This document shows positions 7,401 through 19,714 of a stretch of 36,114 nt of DNA, piece by piece. Source of the stretch: an uncultured Pelagibacteraceae bacterium (GTDB lineage: Bacteria; Pseudomonadota; Alphaproteobacteria; Pelagibacterales; Pelagibacteraceae); contig CACIHL010000003.1 in NCBI GenBank assembly GCA_902586395.1, positions 1 to 36,114 of the forward strand, given 5' to 3'. The notes beneath the pieces are model-generated. The model was not told the origin of the DNA. It saw only the letters and a list, made by a program, of their open reading frames with translations, and searched no databases. The position numbers were made by a program, and so were the translations under genes. Each line of letters starts with the position of its first letter. Position 1 is the stretch's first letter.

Positions 7401-10400
7401 AAAAATATTGGTAATTGGTGCTGGGCCGATCATTATAGGTCAGGCATGCGAGTTTGATTACTCAGGAACTCAAGCATGTAAAGCACTTAAAGATGAAGGC
7501 TATAAAGTTGTTTTAGTCAATTCAAATCCTGCAACAATAATGACAGATCCTGAAGTTGCAGATCAAACATACATTGAGCCAATATCCATAGAAGTCCTTG
7601 AAGAAATTATCAAGAAAGAAAAACCTAATGCTATTCTACCTACAATGGGTGGTCAAACAGCATTGAATCTAGCTTTGAAAGCAGAAAAAAATGGATTGTT
7701 AAAAAAATATAAAATTGAGTTAATTGGAGCAAATTCTAAAGCAATTGCTAATGCAGAGGATAGAAAAAGATTTAGAAAAAATATGTCAGACATTGGTATT
7801 GATCTTCCAAAATCTGAGATACTAAATAATTTTAAAAATGCCTCAAAGTGTTTAAAAAAAATTGGATTACCGGCGATCATAAGACCTTCATTTACTTTGG
7901 GTGGACTTGGAGGTGGAATAGCAAGAACAAAGAAAGACTTTTTTAAGATTGTAAAGGGTGGACTTCACGAGTCTCCTCAAAACCAAGTACTCGTAGAAGA
8001 ATGCCTAGATGGTTGGAAAGAATTTGAAATGGAGGTCGTTAGAGATAAAAATGATAATTGTATAATAGTTTGCTCAATTGAGAATATAGATCCAATGGGA
8101 ATACATACGGGTGACTCAGTTACAATAGCTCCCGCATTAACGCTTACAGATAAGGAATATCAGGTGATGAGAAACGCTTCCATTGCATGTTTAAGAAAAA
8201 TTGGTGTTGAAACTGGAGGCTCAAATGTTCAGTTTGCAATTAATCCAAAAAATGGAAGAATGGTAATTATTGAGATGAATCCTCGAGTGTCTCGATCATC
8301 TGCTTTAGCATCAAAGGCAACAGGTTTTCCAATCGCTAAAGTTGCGGCAAAACTTGCTGTCGGATACACTTTAGACGAACTTCAAAATGAAATTACAAAA
8401 GTTACTCCAGCATCATTTGAACCAACCATAGATTATGTAGTCACGAAAATACCTAGATTTACTTTTGAAAAGTTTCAAGATACCAAAGCAATTTTAGGAA
8501 CCTCAATGAGATCAGTTGGTGAAGCAATGGCTATAGGCAGAAATTTCAAAGAGTCATTTCAAAAAGCCCTTGTATCTCTTGAAACCGGTTTGAGCGGATT
8601 AGATGACATTTTTAACTATTCAAAAAAAGAGATAATCAAAAAATTAAGAGAGAATATACCTAACAAATTGTTACTGATTGCGGAGGCTTTTAGAAAAAAA
8701 ATTTCTTTAGATAAAATTTATAAGTTATCAAAAGTTGATCCTTGGTTTTTAAATCAAATAAAAGAAATAGTAGATGACGAAAATAGAATTATAATTAATG
8801 GTTTACCAAATAATTATATAGAATTTAATAGAATTAAATCATGTGGATTTTCAGATAAAAGGTTATCTAAACTTACAAAAACAAAAGAAGAAATTGTTAA
8901 AAGAAAAAGGAAGGTTTTAAAAGTGATTCCGGTTTTCAAAAAAGTTGATACGTGTGCTGCAGAATTTAAATCGTTTACTCCATATATGTATTCGACATAC
9001 CAAAGAAATTTTGCCCTTAACTCTGAATGTGAAGCTGATCCAAGCAATAAAAAAAAGATTATTATATTAGGTGGAGGTCCCAACAGAATTGGGCAAGGTA
9101 TTGAATTTGACTATTGTTGTTGTCAAGCTAGTTTTTCGCTTAAAGATGCAGGATATGAAACAATAATGATAAACTGTAATCCTGAGACAGTTTCTACCGA
9201 TTATGACACGAGTGACAGGCTTTATTTTGAGCCTTTAATAGAGGAGTATGTGGAAAATGTAATTTTAAAAGAAAAATCAAAAGGAAATCTCTTAGGCATA
9301 ATTGCACAATTTGGAGGTCAAACACCAATTAAATTAGCAAAATTTCTTGATGAGAATAAATTGCCAATACTCGGAACTCAATATTCATCAATTGATCTCG
9401 CAGAAGATAGAGATAGATTTAGAGATTTATTAATTAAATTAAATTTGAAACAGGCAGAAAGCGGAATTGCTAAAAGTTTTGACTCTGCAATTAAAATAGC
9501 TCACAAAATTGGTCTTCCAGTGGTCATACGTCCATCTTATGTCTTGGGTGGGAGAGCTATGGAAATTGTTCACGACGAGAGTCAATTAATAAAGTTTATT
9601 AAACAGGCTTTTGATGCATCTGAAAATAATCCAATTCTAATTGATAAATTTATTGATAATGCAATGGAAGTTGATGTTGATGCTATTGCAGATGGAAAAG
9701 ATGTCTATGTTGCGGGTATTATGCAACATATAGAGGAAGCAGGAATACACTCGGGAGACTCCGCTTGTTGTATGCCACCAGTTTCGATTAAAGAAAACAT
9801 ATTAAGAGAGATAAAAGTTCAAACAAAAAAACTAGCTTTAGCAATGGGTGTTAAAGGTTTTTTAAATATTCAATTTGCTATCAAAAAAGATCAAATTTTT
9901 GTTATAGAAGTAAATCCACGAGCGAGCAGAACTGTGCCATTTGTTTCAAAAGCTAACGGAATACCGTTAGCAAAAATTGCTTCAAGAATAATGGCAGGTG
10001 AAAAACTTTCAAAATACAATTTAAAATATAAAAAAAATAAAAGATATGCTGTTAAAGAAGCTGTCTTTCCATTTAATAAGTTTCCAGATAGTGACGTCTT
10101 ACTTGGTCCTGAAATGAAATCGACTGGTGAAGTTATGGGCTTTGATGAAGATTTTGGTATGGCAGTAGCAAAGAGTCAAATCGCTGCTTCTAATTCTTTG
10201 CCTGTAGGAGGTATGGCATTTCTATCTGTAAAAGACTCGCATAAGCAAGAAATCATAGGGGTAGCGCAAAGACTAAAAAAATTCGGTTTTAAAATTTCAG
10301 GTACGAAAGGAACTTCAAAAATTTTGAATAATAATGGTATAAAATGTAAAACGATTAATAAGGTAAGTAGTGGTCGACCACATATCGTTGATATTTTAAA

Positions 10401-10602
10401 TTCGAAAAAAATTTCTTTGGTAATTAATACTGGAGGTGGAAACAGTGAACATAGAATTAATGATGCAAAAGCATTAAGAAGAGGAGCATTGGCAAACAAA
10501 ATCCCCTATTGCACAAACATGTCAACTGCTTATTCTTTTTTAGAAGCTATTAAATCTCTGAAAACTAAAAAGTTGGGTGTTAAATCTATTCAGGGTAATT
10601 AG
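7378..10602 (+). CDS. carB: Carbamoyl-phosphate synthase large subunit
   Basis: A 1074-residue enzyme, the normal family length, using bicarbonate, ammonia from CarA and two ATP. It has two homologous ATP-grasp halves, each opening with a Rossmann-like segment ([20 protein letters not shown] near residue 10 and [20 protein letters not shown] near 560). Both halves carry the acidic ATP/metal signature ([18 protein letters not shown] and [18 protein letters not shown]). An oligomerisation linker lies between them. The C-terminal MGS-like allosteric domain (from about 935) includes [12 protein letters not shown] and VINTGGG. In other bacteria this domain senses UMP and ornithine; whether it does here is not visible. 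It overlaps carA by 23 bases and its TAG overlaps the convergent oxygenase gene by 4 bases. Confidence 0.98.
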   Translation: MPKRKDIKKILVIGAGPIIIGQACEFDYSGTQACKALKDEGYKVVLVNSNPATIMTDPEVADQTYIEPISIEVLEEIIKKEKPNAILPTMGGQTALNLALKAEKNGLLKKYKIELIGANSKAIANAEDRKRFRKNMSDIGIDLPKSEILNNFKNASKCLKKIGLPAIIRPSFTLGGLGGGIARTKKDFFKIVKGGLHESPQNQVLVEECLDGWKEFEMEVVRDKNDNCIIVCSIENIDPMGIHTGDSVTIAPALTLTDKEYQVMRNASIACLRKIGVETGGSNVQFAINPKNGRMVIIEMNPRVSRSSALASKATGFPIAKVAAKLAVGYTLDELQNEITKVTPASFEPTIDYVVTKIPRFTFEKFQDTKAILGTSMRSVGEAMAIGRNFKESFQKALVSLETGLSGLDDIFNYSKKEIIKKLRENIPNKLLLIAEAFRKKISLDKIYKLSKVDPWFLNQIKEIVDDENRIIINGLPNNYIEFNRIKSCGFSDKRLSKLTKTKEEIVKRKRKVLKVIPVFKKVDTCAAEFKSFTPYMYSTYQRNFALNSECEADPSNKKKIIILGGGPNRIGQGIEFDYCCCQASFSLKDAGYETIMINCNPETVSTDYDTSDRLYFEPLIEEYVENVILKEKSKGNLLGIIAQFGGQTPIKLAKFLDENKLPILGTQYSSIDLAEDRDRFRDLLIKLNLKQAESGIAKSFDSAIKIAHKIGLPVVIRPSYVLGGRAMEIVHDESQLIKFIKQAFDASENNPILIDKFIDNAMEVDVDAIADGKDVYVAGIMQHIEEAGIHSGDSACCMPPVSIKENILREIKVQTKKLALAMGVKGFLNIQFAIKKDQIFVIEVNPRASRTVPFVSKANGIPLAKIASRIMAGEKLSKYNLKYKKNKRYAVKEAVFPFNKFPDSDVLLGPEMKSTGEVMGFDEDFGMAVAKSQIAASNSLPVGGMAFLSVKDSHKQEIIGVAQRLKKFGFKISGTKGTSKILNNNGIKCKTINKVSSGRPHIVDILNSKKISLVINTGGGNSEHRINDAKALRRGALANKIPYCTNMSTAYSFLEAIKSLKTKKLGVKSIQGN

Positions 10603-11261
10603 TCGACTTTCCAGTCAGTTTTAAAAGTTACGTAATTAACTTGTAAACATCTTCTCTCTTCACGAATTTCTTTTTTTTCCATACCATGCCATGTACCCGG
10701 GCCGCTGGTAAAAAAATATCCATAATTATCCTTATACGGCATTGTCTTTACTTTTTTAAGATCGTTATTGTAAAAGTCAGTTCCTAAGTCTTCACTTTCA
10801 TTTGTTTTATTAACAAATAACAAACACGACATTAATTTTTCTTCAATATCACAATGAGGTTTTAACCAAAAACCTTTCCTGTCACATATAACTTCAACTC
10901 TTACATAAGAATTTGACAAATCTTTACCAACAAGTTTAGAAACTTTTTCATGAGTTTTCTTGCTCTGTAGTTCTTTAATCAATTTTATTAAGTTTGGGAA
11001 TTCATTTGAATTCTCTTTTGTTATAAAGCATCTAAACTTTAGCGCTTTTCCGCCATGAGATAACCCTTTTCTAAATTCTGGTGCTCCACCATCAATAGCT
11101 CTTGTCCCATCATAATTTAAATTATGTTCAATGGGATTTGCAATATCGGCCTTGACTATTTCGTTAATTTGTTCATCAGTTAAGGGTTTGTCCAATTCCC
11201 AATGCAAAAATGGATCGTTAAACTTCTTTGATTTATTTTCTAGAGAATTTAAAAATGACAT
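10599..11261 (-). CDS. 2-oxoglutarate/Fe(II) oxygenase-like protein
   Basis: A 220-residue protein with a double-stranded beta-helix oxygenase pattern. The candidate iron-binding facial triad is His136 and Asp138 in [13 protein letters not shown], and His192 in GPGTWHGME. An Arg-Arg pair at 203-204 ([10 protein letters not shown]) is a plausible 2-oxoglutarate carboxylate anchor. The substrate is unknown; related small enzymes hydroxylate amino acids, proteins or sugars. The ATG at 11261 shares its first base with the TAA of the ELM1-family gene (TAATG), so the two are translationally coupled and may act in one process, possibly envelope-related. The stop overlaps the carB stop region by 4 bases. 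The fold call is moderately secure; the function is not. Confidence 0.7.
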   Translation of the reverse strand: MSFLNSLENKSKKFNDPFLHWELDKPLTDEQINEIVKADIANPIEHNLNYDGTRAIDGGAPEFRKGLSHGGKALKFRCFITKENSNEFPNLIKLIKELQSKKTHEKVSKLVGKDLSNSYVRVEVICDRKGFWLKPHCDIEEKLMSCLLFVNKTNESEDLGTDFYNNDLKKVKTMPYKDNYGYFFTSGPGTWHGMEKKEIREERRCLQVNYVTFKTDWKVD

Positions 11262-12196
11262 TACAATTTCTGTTTTATTAAATTTGCAATTCTGTTAGTT
11301 TCATCAAGTTTCTCATATTTCCATATTTCTAAACTATTTTCTAAATTTTTTATAATATTTAATTTACTAAACAAGTCCCTAAATTGCCTAAACCTAAGGT
11401 CATCTCTTTTTGGTGGTATTTGAGCTACATATATTGGTTTTCCGGTTAAAGCGGCTTCAGAAATCATCGACGTTGAGTCACATGTCACTACTAAAAATTT
11501 AGCAATTGATAGGCCACTTAAATAAGCTTTTTTGTCTACGTGTTGAATAACAAGACTCTCACTTCCAAAAAATTTATTTGCATAATCTATCGTATCAGGT
11601 GGAGTTCTCATAGAAGGAACTATAATTATCTGTAGATCATTTTTTTTTGCTAAGACCTGAACAGTTTCAAAAATTCTCTCTAAGCTTTGTTTATCATATT
11701 TGTAATACTTATTAGGACCACCTAAAATAAGAAGTATTTGTTGTTTGTTTTTATTAATCTTATTACTAAGGTAACTATGGTTTTTTTGAATTTCTTTCAA
11801 TGTAAGATAGTGCAAAGCACCTTTTGAGTTAATAATATTTTGACCACTTAATCCGTCATGCTCAGGAACAATTACATAATCAAAGTTAGATAAAGAAACT
11901 TTTGGGTCTTGAATATGAATATTAATAATTTTTTTATTTGAATTCTTTTTGAGATATAATGAGGGTATTACACTTTTTCTTCCACACGAAATAACTAGAT
12001 CGATTTCAGGTACAGAAAATCTTTTAAAAAATAAATTTGATATAGGAGTAATTTTTGGTGGAAGAAGTTTAGCAAGTGTATTTATTTCAACTTTTTGGTG
12101 AATGAAATCAATATCTAACGCTTTGGCTAAACCCTCAACTTGACTTATCATGCCATGCATTCCCTCTGTCAATAATAACCCTTTTAATTTAGACAT
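11261..12196 (-). CDS. ELM1-family (DUF1022) GT-B-like protein
   Basis: A 311-residue protein of the bacterial mitochondrial-fission-ELM1 family. It begins LLLTEGMHGMISQVEGLAKAL and includes DLVISCGRKSVIPSLYLKK, IHIQDPKVSLSNFDYVIVPE and HDGLSGQNIINSKGALH. The second half has LLILGGPNKYY and a late TCDSTSMISEAALTGKPIYV, which resembles a donor-binding helix of GT-B glycosyltransferases. The name comes from the plant homologue. In bacteria the role is not established, and a glycosyltransferase-like function is inferred from the fold. The gene sits next to trxB, as in many alphaproteobacteria, but diverges from it with only 21 bases between start codons. It overlaps the downstream oxygenase gene by one base. 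Confidence 0.85.
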   Translation of the reverse strand: MSKLKGLLLTEGMHGMISQVEGLAKALDIDFIHQKVEINTLAKLLPPKITPISNLFFKRFSVPEIDLVISCGRKSVIPSLYLKKNSNKKIINIHIQDPKVSLSNFDYVIVPEHDGLSGQNIINSKGALHYLTLKEIQKNHSYLSNKINKNKQQILLILGGPNKYYKYDKQSLERIFETVQVLAKKNDLQIIIVPSMRTPPDTIDYANKFFGSESLVIQHVDKKAYLSGLSIAKFLVVTCDSTSMISEAALTGKPIYVAQIPPKRDDLRFRQFRDLFSKLNIIKNLENSLEIWKYEKLDETNRIANLIKQKL

Positions 12197-12217
12197 AAAT
12201 TACTATATAGCTTTCCT
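12197..12217. promoter_or_regulatory. 21-base divergent start region with palindromic TATA element
   Basis: Only 21 bases separate the start codons of the ELM1-family gene (minus) and trxB (plus). The centre is an 8-base perfect palindrome, ctatatag (12203-12210), that could supply a -10 hexamer in either direction. Any -35 elements would have to lie inside the opposite gene, and the transcripts would be nearly leaderless. This is inferred from spacing and base pattern only. Confidence 0.35.
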
Positions 12218-13162
12218 ATGAAACAAAATCCAACTAAACACACAAAAGTGTTAATAATTGGGTCTGGACCTGCAGGATATACAGCGGCAGTTTATGCTGC
12301 TAGAGCTATGTTAAATCCAATTTTAGTTCACGGGATGGAGCCTGGTGGACAGTTAACCACTACTACCGATGTTGAGAATTACCCTGGGTTTGCTGAAGTG
12401 ATTCAGGGACCCTGGCTAATGGATCAAATGAAAGAGCAAGCCAAAGCTGTTGGGACAGAGATGATTGAAGATCACATTTCCTCAGTTGACCTTAAGTCTA
12501 AACCATTTGGGGCTATAGGAGAAAGTGGACAAAAATACTCTGCTGACGCAATTATAATTTCCACCGGTGCTCAAGCAAGATGGTTGAATTTAAAATCAGA
12601 ACAGGAATATAGGGGTTTTGGAGTCTCAGCATGTGCTACTTGTGATGGTTTCTTTTTTAAAGAAAAAACTGTTGCTGTTGTTGGAGGTGGAAATGCTGCA
12701 GTTGAGGAGGCAATGTTTCTTACAAAGTTTGCCTCTAAAGTAAAGTTGATACACAGAAGAAACAAATTGAGAGCTGAAAAAATGCTTCAAAAAAAATTAA
12801 TGGAAAATAAAAAAATTGAAATTATTTGGGACAGCATAATTGAGGATGTCATAGGAGATAAGGATCCTAAAAATGTAACTGGAATAAAAATAAAAAATGT
12901 TAAATCTAATAAAACAGAAGATTTAAAAGTTGATGGGCTGTTTATTGCAATTGGTCATGATCCTGCGACTCAATTATTTAAAGATCAGCTTGAAATGGAT
13001 AGTGAAGGATATTTGATTACCAAATCTGATTCAACGGAAACAAACGTACCTGGTGTATTTGCTGCAGGCGATGTTAAAGATAAAATTTTTAGACAAGCTG
13101 TAACAGCGGCAGGTATGGGGTGTATGGCTGCACTTGAAGCTGAAAAACATCTTTCATCGTAA
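12218..13162 (+). CDS. trxB: Thioredoxin-disulfide reductase
   Basis: A 314-residue flavoenzyme that passes electrons from NADPH to thioredoxin in the cytoplasm. The FAD-binding motif is VLIIGSGPAGYTAAVYAARA at 11-30. The redox-active pair is in CATC (Cys139 and Cys142). The NADPH-binding motif VVGGGNAAVEEA starts at about 154 with the HRR triplet shortly after. The C-terminal FAD motif GVFAAGDVKD closes the domain. Length and all catalytic residues are normal. It heads a plus-strand run with the ADP-ribosylglycohydrolase-like gene 7 bases downstream. Confidence 0.97.
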   Translation: MKQNPTKHTKVLIIGSGPAGYTAAVYAARAMLNPILVHGMEPGGQLTTTTDVENYPGFAEVIQGPWLMDQMKEQAKAVGTEMIEDHISSVDLKSKPFGAIGESGQKYSADAIIISTGAQARWLNLKSEQEYRGFGVSACATCDGFFFKEKTVAVVGGGNAAVEEAMFLTKFASKVKLIHRRNKLRAEKMLQKKLMENKKIEIIWDSIIEDVIGDKDPKNVTGIKIKNVKSNKTEDLKVDGLFIAIGHDPATQLFKDQLEMDSEGYLITKSDSTETNVPGVFAAGDVKDKIFRQAVTAAGMGCMAALEAEKHLSS

Positions 13163-13169
13163 AAAATGA

Positions 13170-14117
13170 ATGAAAAATAATCTACATGTTTTTTTGGGAG
13201 CCACTGTTGCTGATGCTGCAGCTAGACCTTTGCACTGGGTTTATAATCAAAGGAAACTACTAACTTATATCAAAGGAAAGAAAGATTTTGCTTTTTTAAC
13301 GAAAAACAAAAGTCCTTTTTACAATATCAAGACTGGAAAAGTTTCAGGTTATAATGAAGTTGGTCAAGTCATGTTTAAAACATTGATTGAAGGACATGAA
13401 AATATAGAAGAAAGATTTAAAAAAAATATTACTAAAAACTTTGGTCCTGGAAGTGAGCATTGGAAAAACCTTAATCTAAGAGCCAAATATAGAAAGATTA
13501 AAGATTGGCGAGGTATAATTAAAGGACCTTGGATACATCAAAACATCATTGAAACAGTTAAAAATATTAAAAATAAAAAGAAATTAACAGGTGGCGCTAA
13601 AGTAAATGAGTCTGATGGTTATTGTGCTGCTCTACCCTTTTTTTTATATGGTTGTGATTTAAATAGCTTAAAAAAGATTATCTCAACAGTTACCGTTTCA
13701 AAAGTAAGCCTTAAGTATGCTTTGGCTAAATTTTATCTAATAGATTTAGCTCTAAAAGGTGCTAAAAATCCAATAAATGAATTCTTAAAAAAGTTTAAAA
13801 AAAATTCATATTTTAAGAGTGTTGTTGACGACATTAGTAGAGTAAAAAAATTAAAATCAAAACCTCACGCAAAAGTGGTTAAAAAATTAGGAATGGCGTG
13901 CAGCTATCCTGGGACTTTTAATAGTTCAATACACTCAATTATTAATTCAACAAATTATAAAAGTGCAATTTTGGGAACAATTAAGGCTGGTGGTTGTAAC
14001 TGTTCTAGGGTTAATTTCATTGGAGCTTATTTTGCCGCTTTAAAAGGTATTAATTCAATTCCTAAATCCTGGATAAAAAAAACTGATCGTGCTAAAAAGA
14101 TCTTAAGTCAAAAATAA
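13170..14117 (+). CDS. ADP-ribosylglycohydrolase-fold protein (J1-crystallin-like branch)
   Basis: A 315-residue helical protein with the start and end signatures of the ADP-ribosylglycohydrolase superfamily: GATVADAAARPLHWVYN at the N-terminus and GGCNCSRVNFIGAYFAALKG near the C-terminus. Classical family members carry GGDTDT at the second site, where the aspartates hold the magnesium pair. Here the segment reads GGCNCS, so those metal ligands are missing. The HW-Y segment and NCSR resemble the J1-crystallin-like branch, whose enzymatic activity is uncertain. NESDGYCAALPFFLYG in the middle is also typical of the fold. Hydrolysis of ADP-ribose from proteins or small molecules should therefore not be assumed. 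The gene lies 7 bases after trxB and 19 before an SDR gene. Confidence 0.72.
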   Translation: MKNNLHVFLGATVADAAARPLHWVYNQRKLLTYIKGKKDFAFLTKNKSPFYNIKTGKVSGYNEVGQVMFKTLIEGHENIEERFKKNITKNFGPGSEHWKNLNLRAKYRKIKDWRGIIKGPWIHQNIIETVKNIKNKKKLTGGAKVNESDGYCAALPFFLYGCDLNSLKKIISTVTVSKVSLKYALAKFYLIDLALKGAKNPINEFLKKFKKNSYFKSVVDDISRVKKLKSKPHAKVVKKLGMACSYPGTFNSSIHSIINSTNYKSAILGTIKAGGCNCSRVNFIGAYFAALKGINSIPKSWIKKTDRAKKILSQK

Positions 14118-14136
14118 TATAGAAAGTCTCAATAAA

Positions 14137-16386
<2,250 letters not shown>

Positions 16387-18561
16387 ATGCAAAATACATA
16401 TCAAGATTTAATTACCGATTTAGAGGGAAAAAAACCACAAATCAGTGGAAAACTTGAGGGAGGTAAGAAGTTTAAAATAATTTCAAATTTTACACCCGCG
16501 GGTGATCAACCAGAAGCAATTAAAAAACTGGTCTCTGGAGCTAATAAAGAACAATTTAATCAAGTTTTATTGGGGGTCACTGGATCAGGTAAAACTTTCA
16601 CAATGGCAAAAGTTATTGAAGCTACGAACAGACCAGCTTTAATATTAGCCCCAAATAAAACATTAGCTGCTCAACTTTACGGCGAAATGAAAACTTTTTT
16701 TCCTGAAAATGCTGTAGAGTATTTTGTTTCATATTATGACTACTATACTCCTGAAGCATACGTACCAAGGTCAGATACTTATATCGAAAAAGAAGCTTCA
16801 ATAAATGAGCAGATTGATAGAATGCGTCATTCAGCAACAAGATCTCTATTAGAAAGAGATGATGTACTTATTGTTGCGAGTGTATCATGTATTTATGGAT
16901 TAGGTTCCGTAGAGGCTTACAGTAAAATGACACTGACGCTTCAAAAAAATTATGAATATAACAGGGAACAAATAATTAAATCTTTTGTTGCTCTACAATA
17001 TAAAAGAAATGATCAAAATTTTTATAGAGGCACTTTTAGAGTAAGGGGTGAAAATCTAGAAATTTTTCCTTCGCATTTAGAGGATAGAGCTTGGAGAATA
17101 AGTCTATTCGGGAATAAACTTGAACAAATAGAAGAATTTGATCCTTTGACTGGTGATAAAGTCAGAGATTTAAACTTGATAAAAGTTTATGCAAACAGTC
17201 ACTATATTACACCAAAGCCTACTGTAGAACAGGCAGTAATAAATATCAGAAAAGAATTAGAACTTACTCTAAAAAAACATAAATCTGAAAATAAATTGTT
17301 AGAAGCCCAAAGACTAGAGGAAAGAACAAAGTTCGACTTAGAAATGATAGAGGCAACTGGATCTTGTGCCGGAATTGAAAACTATTCAAGATTTTTATCA
17401 GGTAGAAAACCAGGTGAACCTCCTCCAACTCTATTCGAATACTTTCCAGATAATGCAATTATATTTGTTGACGAGTCTCATGTGACAGTTCCTCAATTAA
17501 ATGGAATGTATAAAGGAGATAGATCGAGAAAAAGCACACTTGCTGAATATGGATTTAGACTACCTTCATGTATGGATAATAGACCATTAAAATTTGAAGA
17601 GTGGGATTTAATGAGAACACAAACCATCTTTGTTTCGGCAACCCCGGGACCGTGGGAACTAGAGCAGACAAAAGGTAAACATATAGATCAAGTTATTAGA
17701 CCCACTGGATTAATTGATCCAGAAGTAGAAGTGAGGCCAGCGAAAAATCAGGTGGATGATTTAATGCACGAATGTAAAAAAGTTGTTGAAAAGAATTATA
17801 GAGTTCTAGTTACAACTCTAACAAAAAAAATGGCAGAAGATTTGACTGAGTACCTCCATGAGAATGGGATTAAAGTTAGGTATCTACATTCTGATATCGA
17901 CACACTTGAAAGGATAGAAATTATGCGGGACCTTCGTATGGGTGTTTTTGATGTTTTAGTTGGAATAAACTTATTAAGAGAAGGGCTTGATATTCCTGAA
18001 TGTGCGTTAGTTGGTATTTTAGATGCAGATAAAGAGGGTTTTCTAAGATCTGAAACATCTTTGATTCAAACTATTGGAAGAGCAGCAAGAAATGTTGAAG
18101 GAAAAGTAATTTTATACGCAGATAAAGAAACCAAAAGTATTAAAAAAGCTATCCTTGAAACAAAAAGGAGGAGGGAAATTCAATTAGATTATAACAAAAA
18201 AAATAAAATTGATGCTAAATCAATTAAAAAAGAAATAAGCGATATTTTAGAAAGTGTCTACGAAAAAGACTATGTAAAAATTAGCGAAGGGTCAAATATA
18301 GGTGGCAACCTTAAGAAACACTTGAAGGGTTTAAATAAAAAAATGAAAGATGCTGCATCAAATTTAGAATTTGAAGAAGCAGCTAAGTTAAGAGACGAGA
18401 TTAGAAAATTGGAAAGTACCGAACTTGAAATTACTTTAAATCCTAAAATAAGACAATATGATGTAAAAAATAAGCTTTATCCTAAAGGTAGATCCACTCT
18501 GGGAATGCCAGGAACTAAGGTAACTAAAAAAAGAGATAAAAAGTGGAAGCACAAAAAATAA
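16387..18561 (+). CDS. uvrB: Excinuclease ABC subunit B
   Basis: A 724-residue nucleotide-excision-repair helicase that verifies damage delivered by UvrA and recruits UvrC. Walker A is GVTGSGKTF at 63-71. The damage-probing beta-hairpin region reads [20 protein letters not shown]. The DESH box and the helicase C-domain motifs ([33 protein letters not shown]) follow. The C-terminal UVR domain that binds UvrC is [20 protein letters not shown]. About 45 further residues extend past it, ending in a Lys-rich tail, as in other alphaproteobacteria. The end overlaps the next gene by 19 bases, starting the uvrB-folM-folB-uvrC-pgsA array. Confidence 0.98.
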   Translation: MQNTYQDLITDLEGKKPQISGKLEGGKKFKIISNFTPAGDQPEAIKKLVSGANKEQFNQVLLGVTGSGKTFTMAKVIEATNRPALILAPNKTLAAQLYGEMKTFFPENAVEYFVSYYDYYTPEAYVPRSDTYIEKEASINEQIDRMRHSATRSLLERDDVLIVASVSCIYGLGSVEAYSKMTLTLQKNYEYNREQIIKSFVALQYKRNDQNFYRGTFRVRGENLEIFPSHLEDRAWRISLFGNKLEQIEEFDPLTGDKVRDLNLIKVYANSHYITPKPTVEQAVINIRKELELTLKKHKSENKLLEAQRLEERTKFDLEMIEATGSCAGIENYSRFLSGRKPGEPPPTLFEYFPDNAIIFVDESHVTVPQLNGMYKGDRSRKSTLAEYGFRLPSCMDNRPLKFEEWDLMRTQTIFVSATPGPWELEQTKGKHIDQVIRPTGLIDPEVEVRPAKNQVDDLMHECKKVVEKNYRVLVTTLTKKMAEDLTEYLHENGIKVRYLHSDIDTLERIEIMRDLRMGVFDVLVGINLLREGLDIPECALVGILDADKEGFLRSETSLIQTIGRAARNVEGKVILYADKETKSIKKAILETKRRREIQLDYNKKNKIDAKSIKKEISDILESVYEKDYVKISEGSNIGGNLKKHLKGLNKKMKDAASNLEFEEAAKLRDEIRKLESTELEITLNPKIRQYDVKNKLYPKGRSTLGMPGTKVTKKRDKKWKHKK

Positions 18562-19298
18562 TAATTACTGGGGGGGCAACTAGGATTGGTGCTGCAATCG
18601 CTAGGAGTTTATCTGGTATTAACAAAGATATAGTCATTCATTATAATAAATCAAAAACGAAAGCTGAAAATTTAAAAAAAGAACTGATAAAGACAGGATC
18701 AAAAGTATATCTTATTAAGGGTGATTTAGGAAAAGAAAAGGATGTTAATAAGATAGTAAAATTTGCAAAATCTAAACTAAAATATTTTGATTGTTTAATT
18801 AATAATGCATCAATTTTTGAGAACGATAAATTAGAAAATTTCAATTCAAGTAGTTGGGAAAAACATTTATCTATAAATCTAAAGGCTCCAGCTATGTTAT
18901 CAAGAGAATTTGGAAAAAATATAAAAGGAAAAAATAACAATATAATAAACATTATTGATCAAAGAGTCTTTAAACTTACCCCCTTTTTTTTTTCATATAC
19001 TTTAAGTAAAACAGGTCTTTATACTTTAACTAAAACTAGTGCCATGAGTCTTGCGCCCCGTGTAAGGGTTAATGGTATAGCACCTGGACCAACTATTAAA
19101 AATAAAAGACAATCAAAAGGTCACTTTAGAAGGCAATATCTTTCAACACTTCTAAAAAAACAAGTAGACGTGGAAGAAATATGTAGTGCTGTTGACTTTT
19201 TTATCAAAAATAGATCTATTACGGGGCAAGTAATTTCAATCGACAGTGGACAAAGTTTAAACTGGCAGACACCAGATGTCTTGAAAGGCAAGGAATGA
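18543..19298 (+). CDS. FolM/PTR1-like SDR, probable dihydromonapterin or dihydrofolate reductase
   Basis: A 251-residue classical short-chain dehydrogenase. The nucleotide motif [12 protein letters not shown] has the arginine that marks NADPH-dependent pteridine reductases (TGxxxRIG). Other landmarks are INNASIFE, the [20 protein letters not shown] segment with Tyr and Lys of the active site, and [10 protein letters not shown]. The Asp-Gln-Arg segment is the pattern found in FolM-type enzymes. Lying directly before folB, it plausibly supplies reduced pterin or folate, but this is inferred from family and context. The start is GTG at 18543, the only start codon before the first beta strand; it overlaps uvrB by 19 bases and folB by 4. 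Confidence 0.8.
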   Translation: MEAQKIIITGGATRIGAAIARSLSGINKDIVIHYNKSKTKAENLKKELIKTGSKVYLIKGDLGKEKDVNKIVKFAKSKLKYFDCLINNASIFENDKLENFNSSSWEKHLSINLKAPAMLSREFGKNIKGKNNNIINIIDQRVFKLTPFFFSYTLSKTGLYTLTKTSAMSLAPRVRVNGIAPGPTIKNKRQSKGHFRRQYLSTLLKKQVDVEEICSAVDFFIKNRSITGQVISIDSGQSLNWQTPDVLKGKE

Positions 19299-19714
19299 AA
19301 AGAAGTAATTTAAAGATCGTAAAAATTAATAAATCTAAAAAGCTTTTTAATTATGAAAAAAAAGTTCTTGTAAAAGAATTATTACTAGATCTTAAAATTG
19401 GATATTTTGACTTTGAAAAAGAAAAAAAACAAAAGGTAAAATTTTCACTTGAAATAGACTATGTAGACAAAAAACCATCAAGTGATAAGGACATCAAATC
19501 AATTGTAAACTACGCAAAAGTTGTAAGATTAATTAAAAAACTTGTTAAAAAAAAACATTACAATTTTCTTGAAACATTAGCAGAAGATGTTTTTGATGAA
19601 CTTTTCAAAGATAAAAGAATAGATAAAATAAGCCTTCAAATAGAAAAACTCGAGATAATGAGAGATTGCTCTTCTGTTGGGATACAAATCTCAAAAAAAA
19701 GAAGTCATGATTAG
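19295..19714 (+). CDS. folB: Dihydroneopterin aldolase
   Basis: A 139-residue protein with the tunnelling (T-fold) pattern of FolB, which cleaves 7,8-dihydroneopterin to 6-hydroxymethyl-dihydropterin in folate synthesis. Diagnostic pieces are [20 protein letters not shown] (core around the IGhxxxE motif), [24 protein letters not shown] with the substrate-binding Glu, and a final [12 protein letters not shown]. The usual K-P pair near the end reads Lys-Leu. An N-terminal Lys-rich extension of about 20 residues precedes the domain. It overlaps the SDR by 4 bases and the likely uvrC start by 8. Confidence 0.87.
   Translation: MKRSNLKIVKINKSKKLFNYEKKVLVKELLLDLKIGYFDFEKEKKQKVKFSLEIDYVDKKPSSDKDIKSIVNYAKVVRLIKKLVKKKHYNFLETLAEDVFDELFKDKRIDKISLQIEKLEIMRDCSSVGIQISKKRSHD

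Noticed and set aside
8814-9083. 89-codon minus-strand frame inside carB
   Set aside because: Covered by the carB linker and second ATP-grasp half; composition is that of a shadow frame.
18641-18952. 103-codon minus-strand frame inside the FolM-like SDR gene
   Set aside because: Phe/Leu/Ser-rich reverse of a Lys-rich coding region; the plus-strand SDR motifs account for the sequence.
19677-19706. Upstream TTG start for uvrC
   Set aside because: It adds ten residues unlike UvrC N-termini and deepens the overlap with folB; ATG 19707 fits the family.
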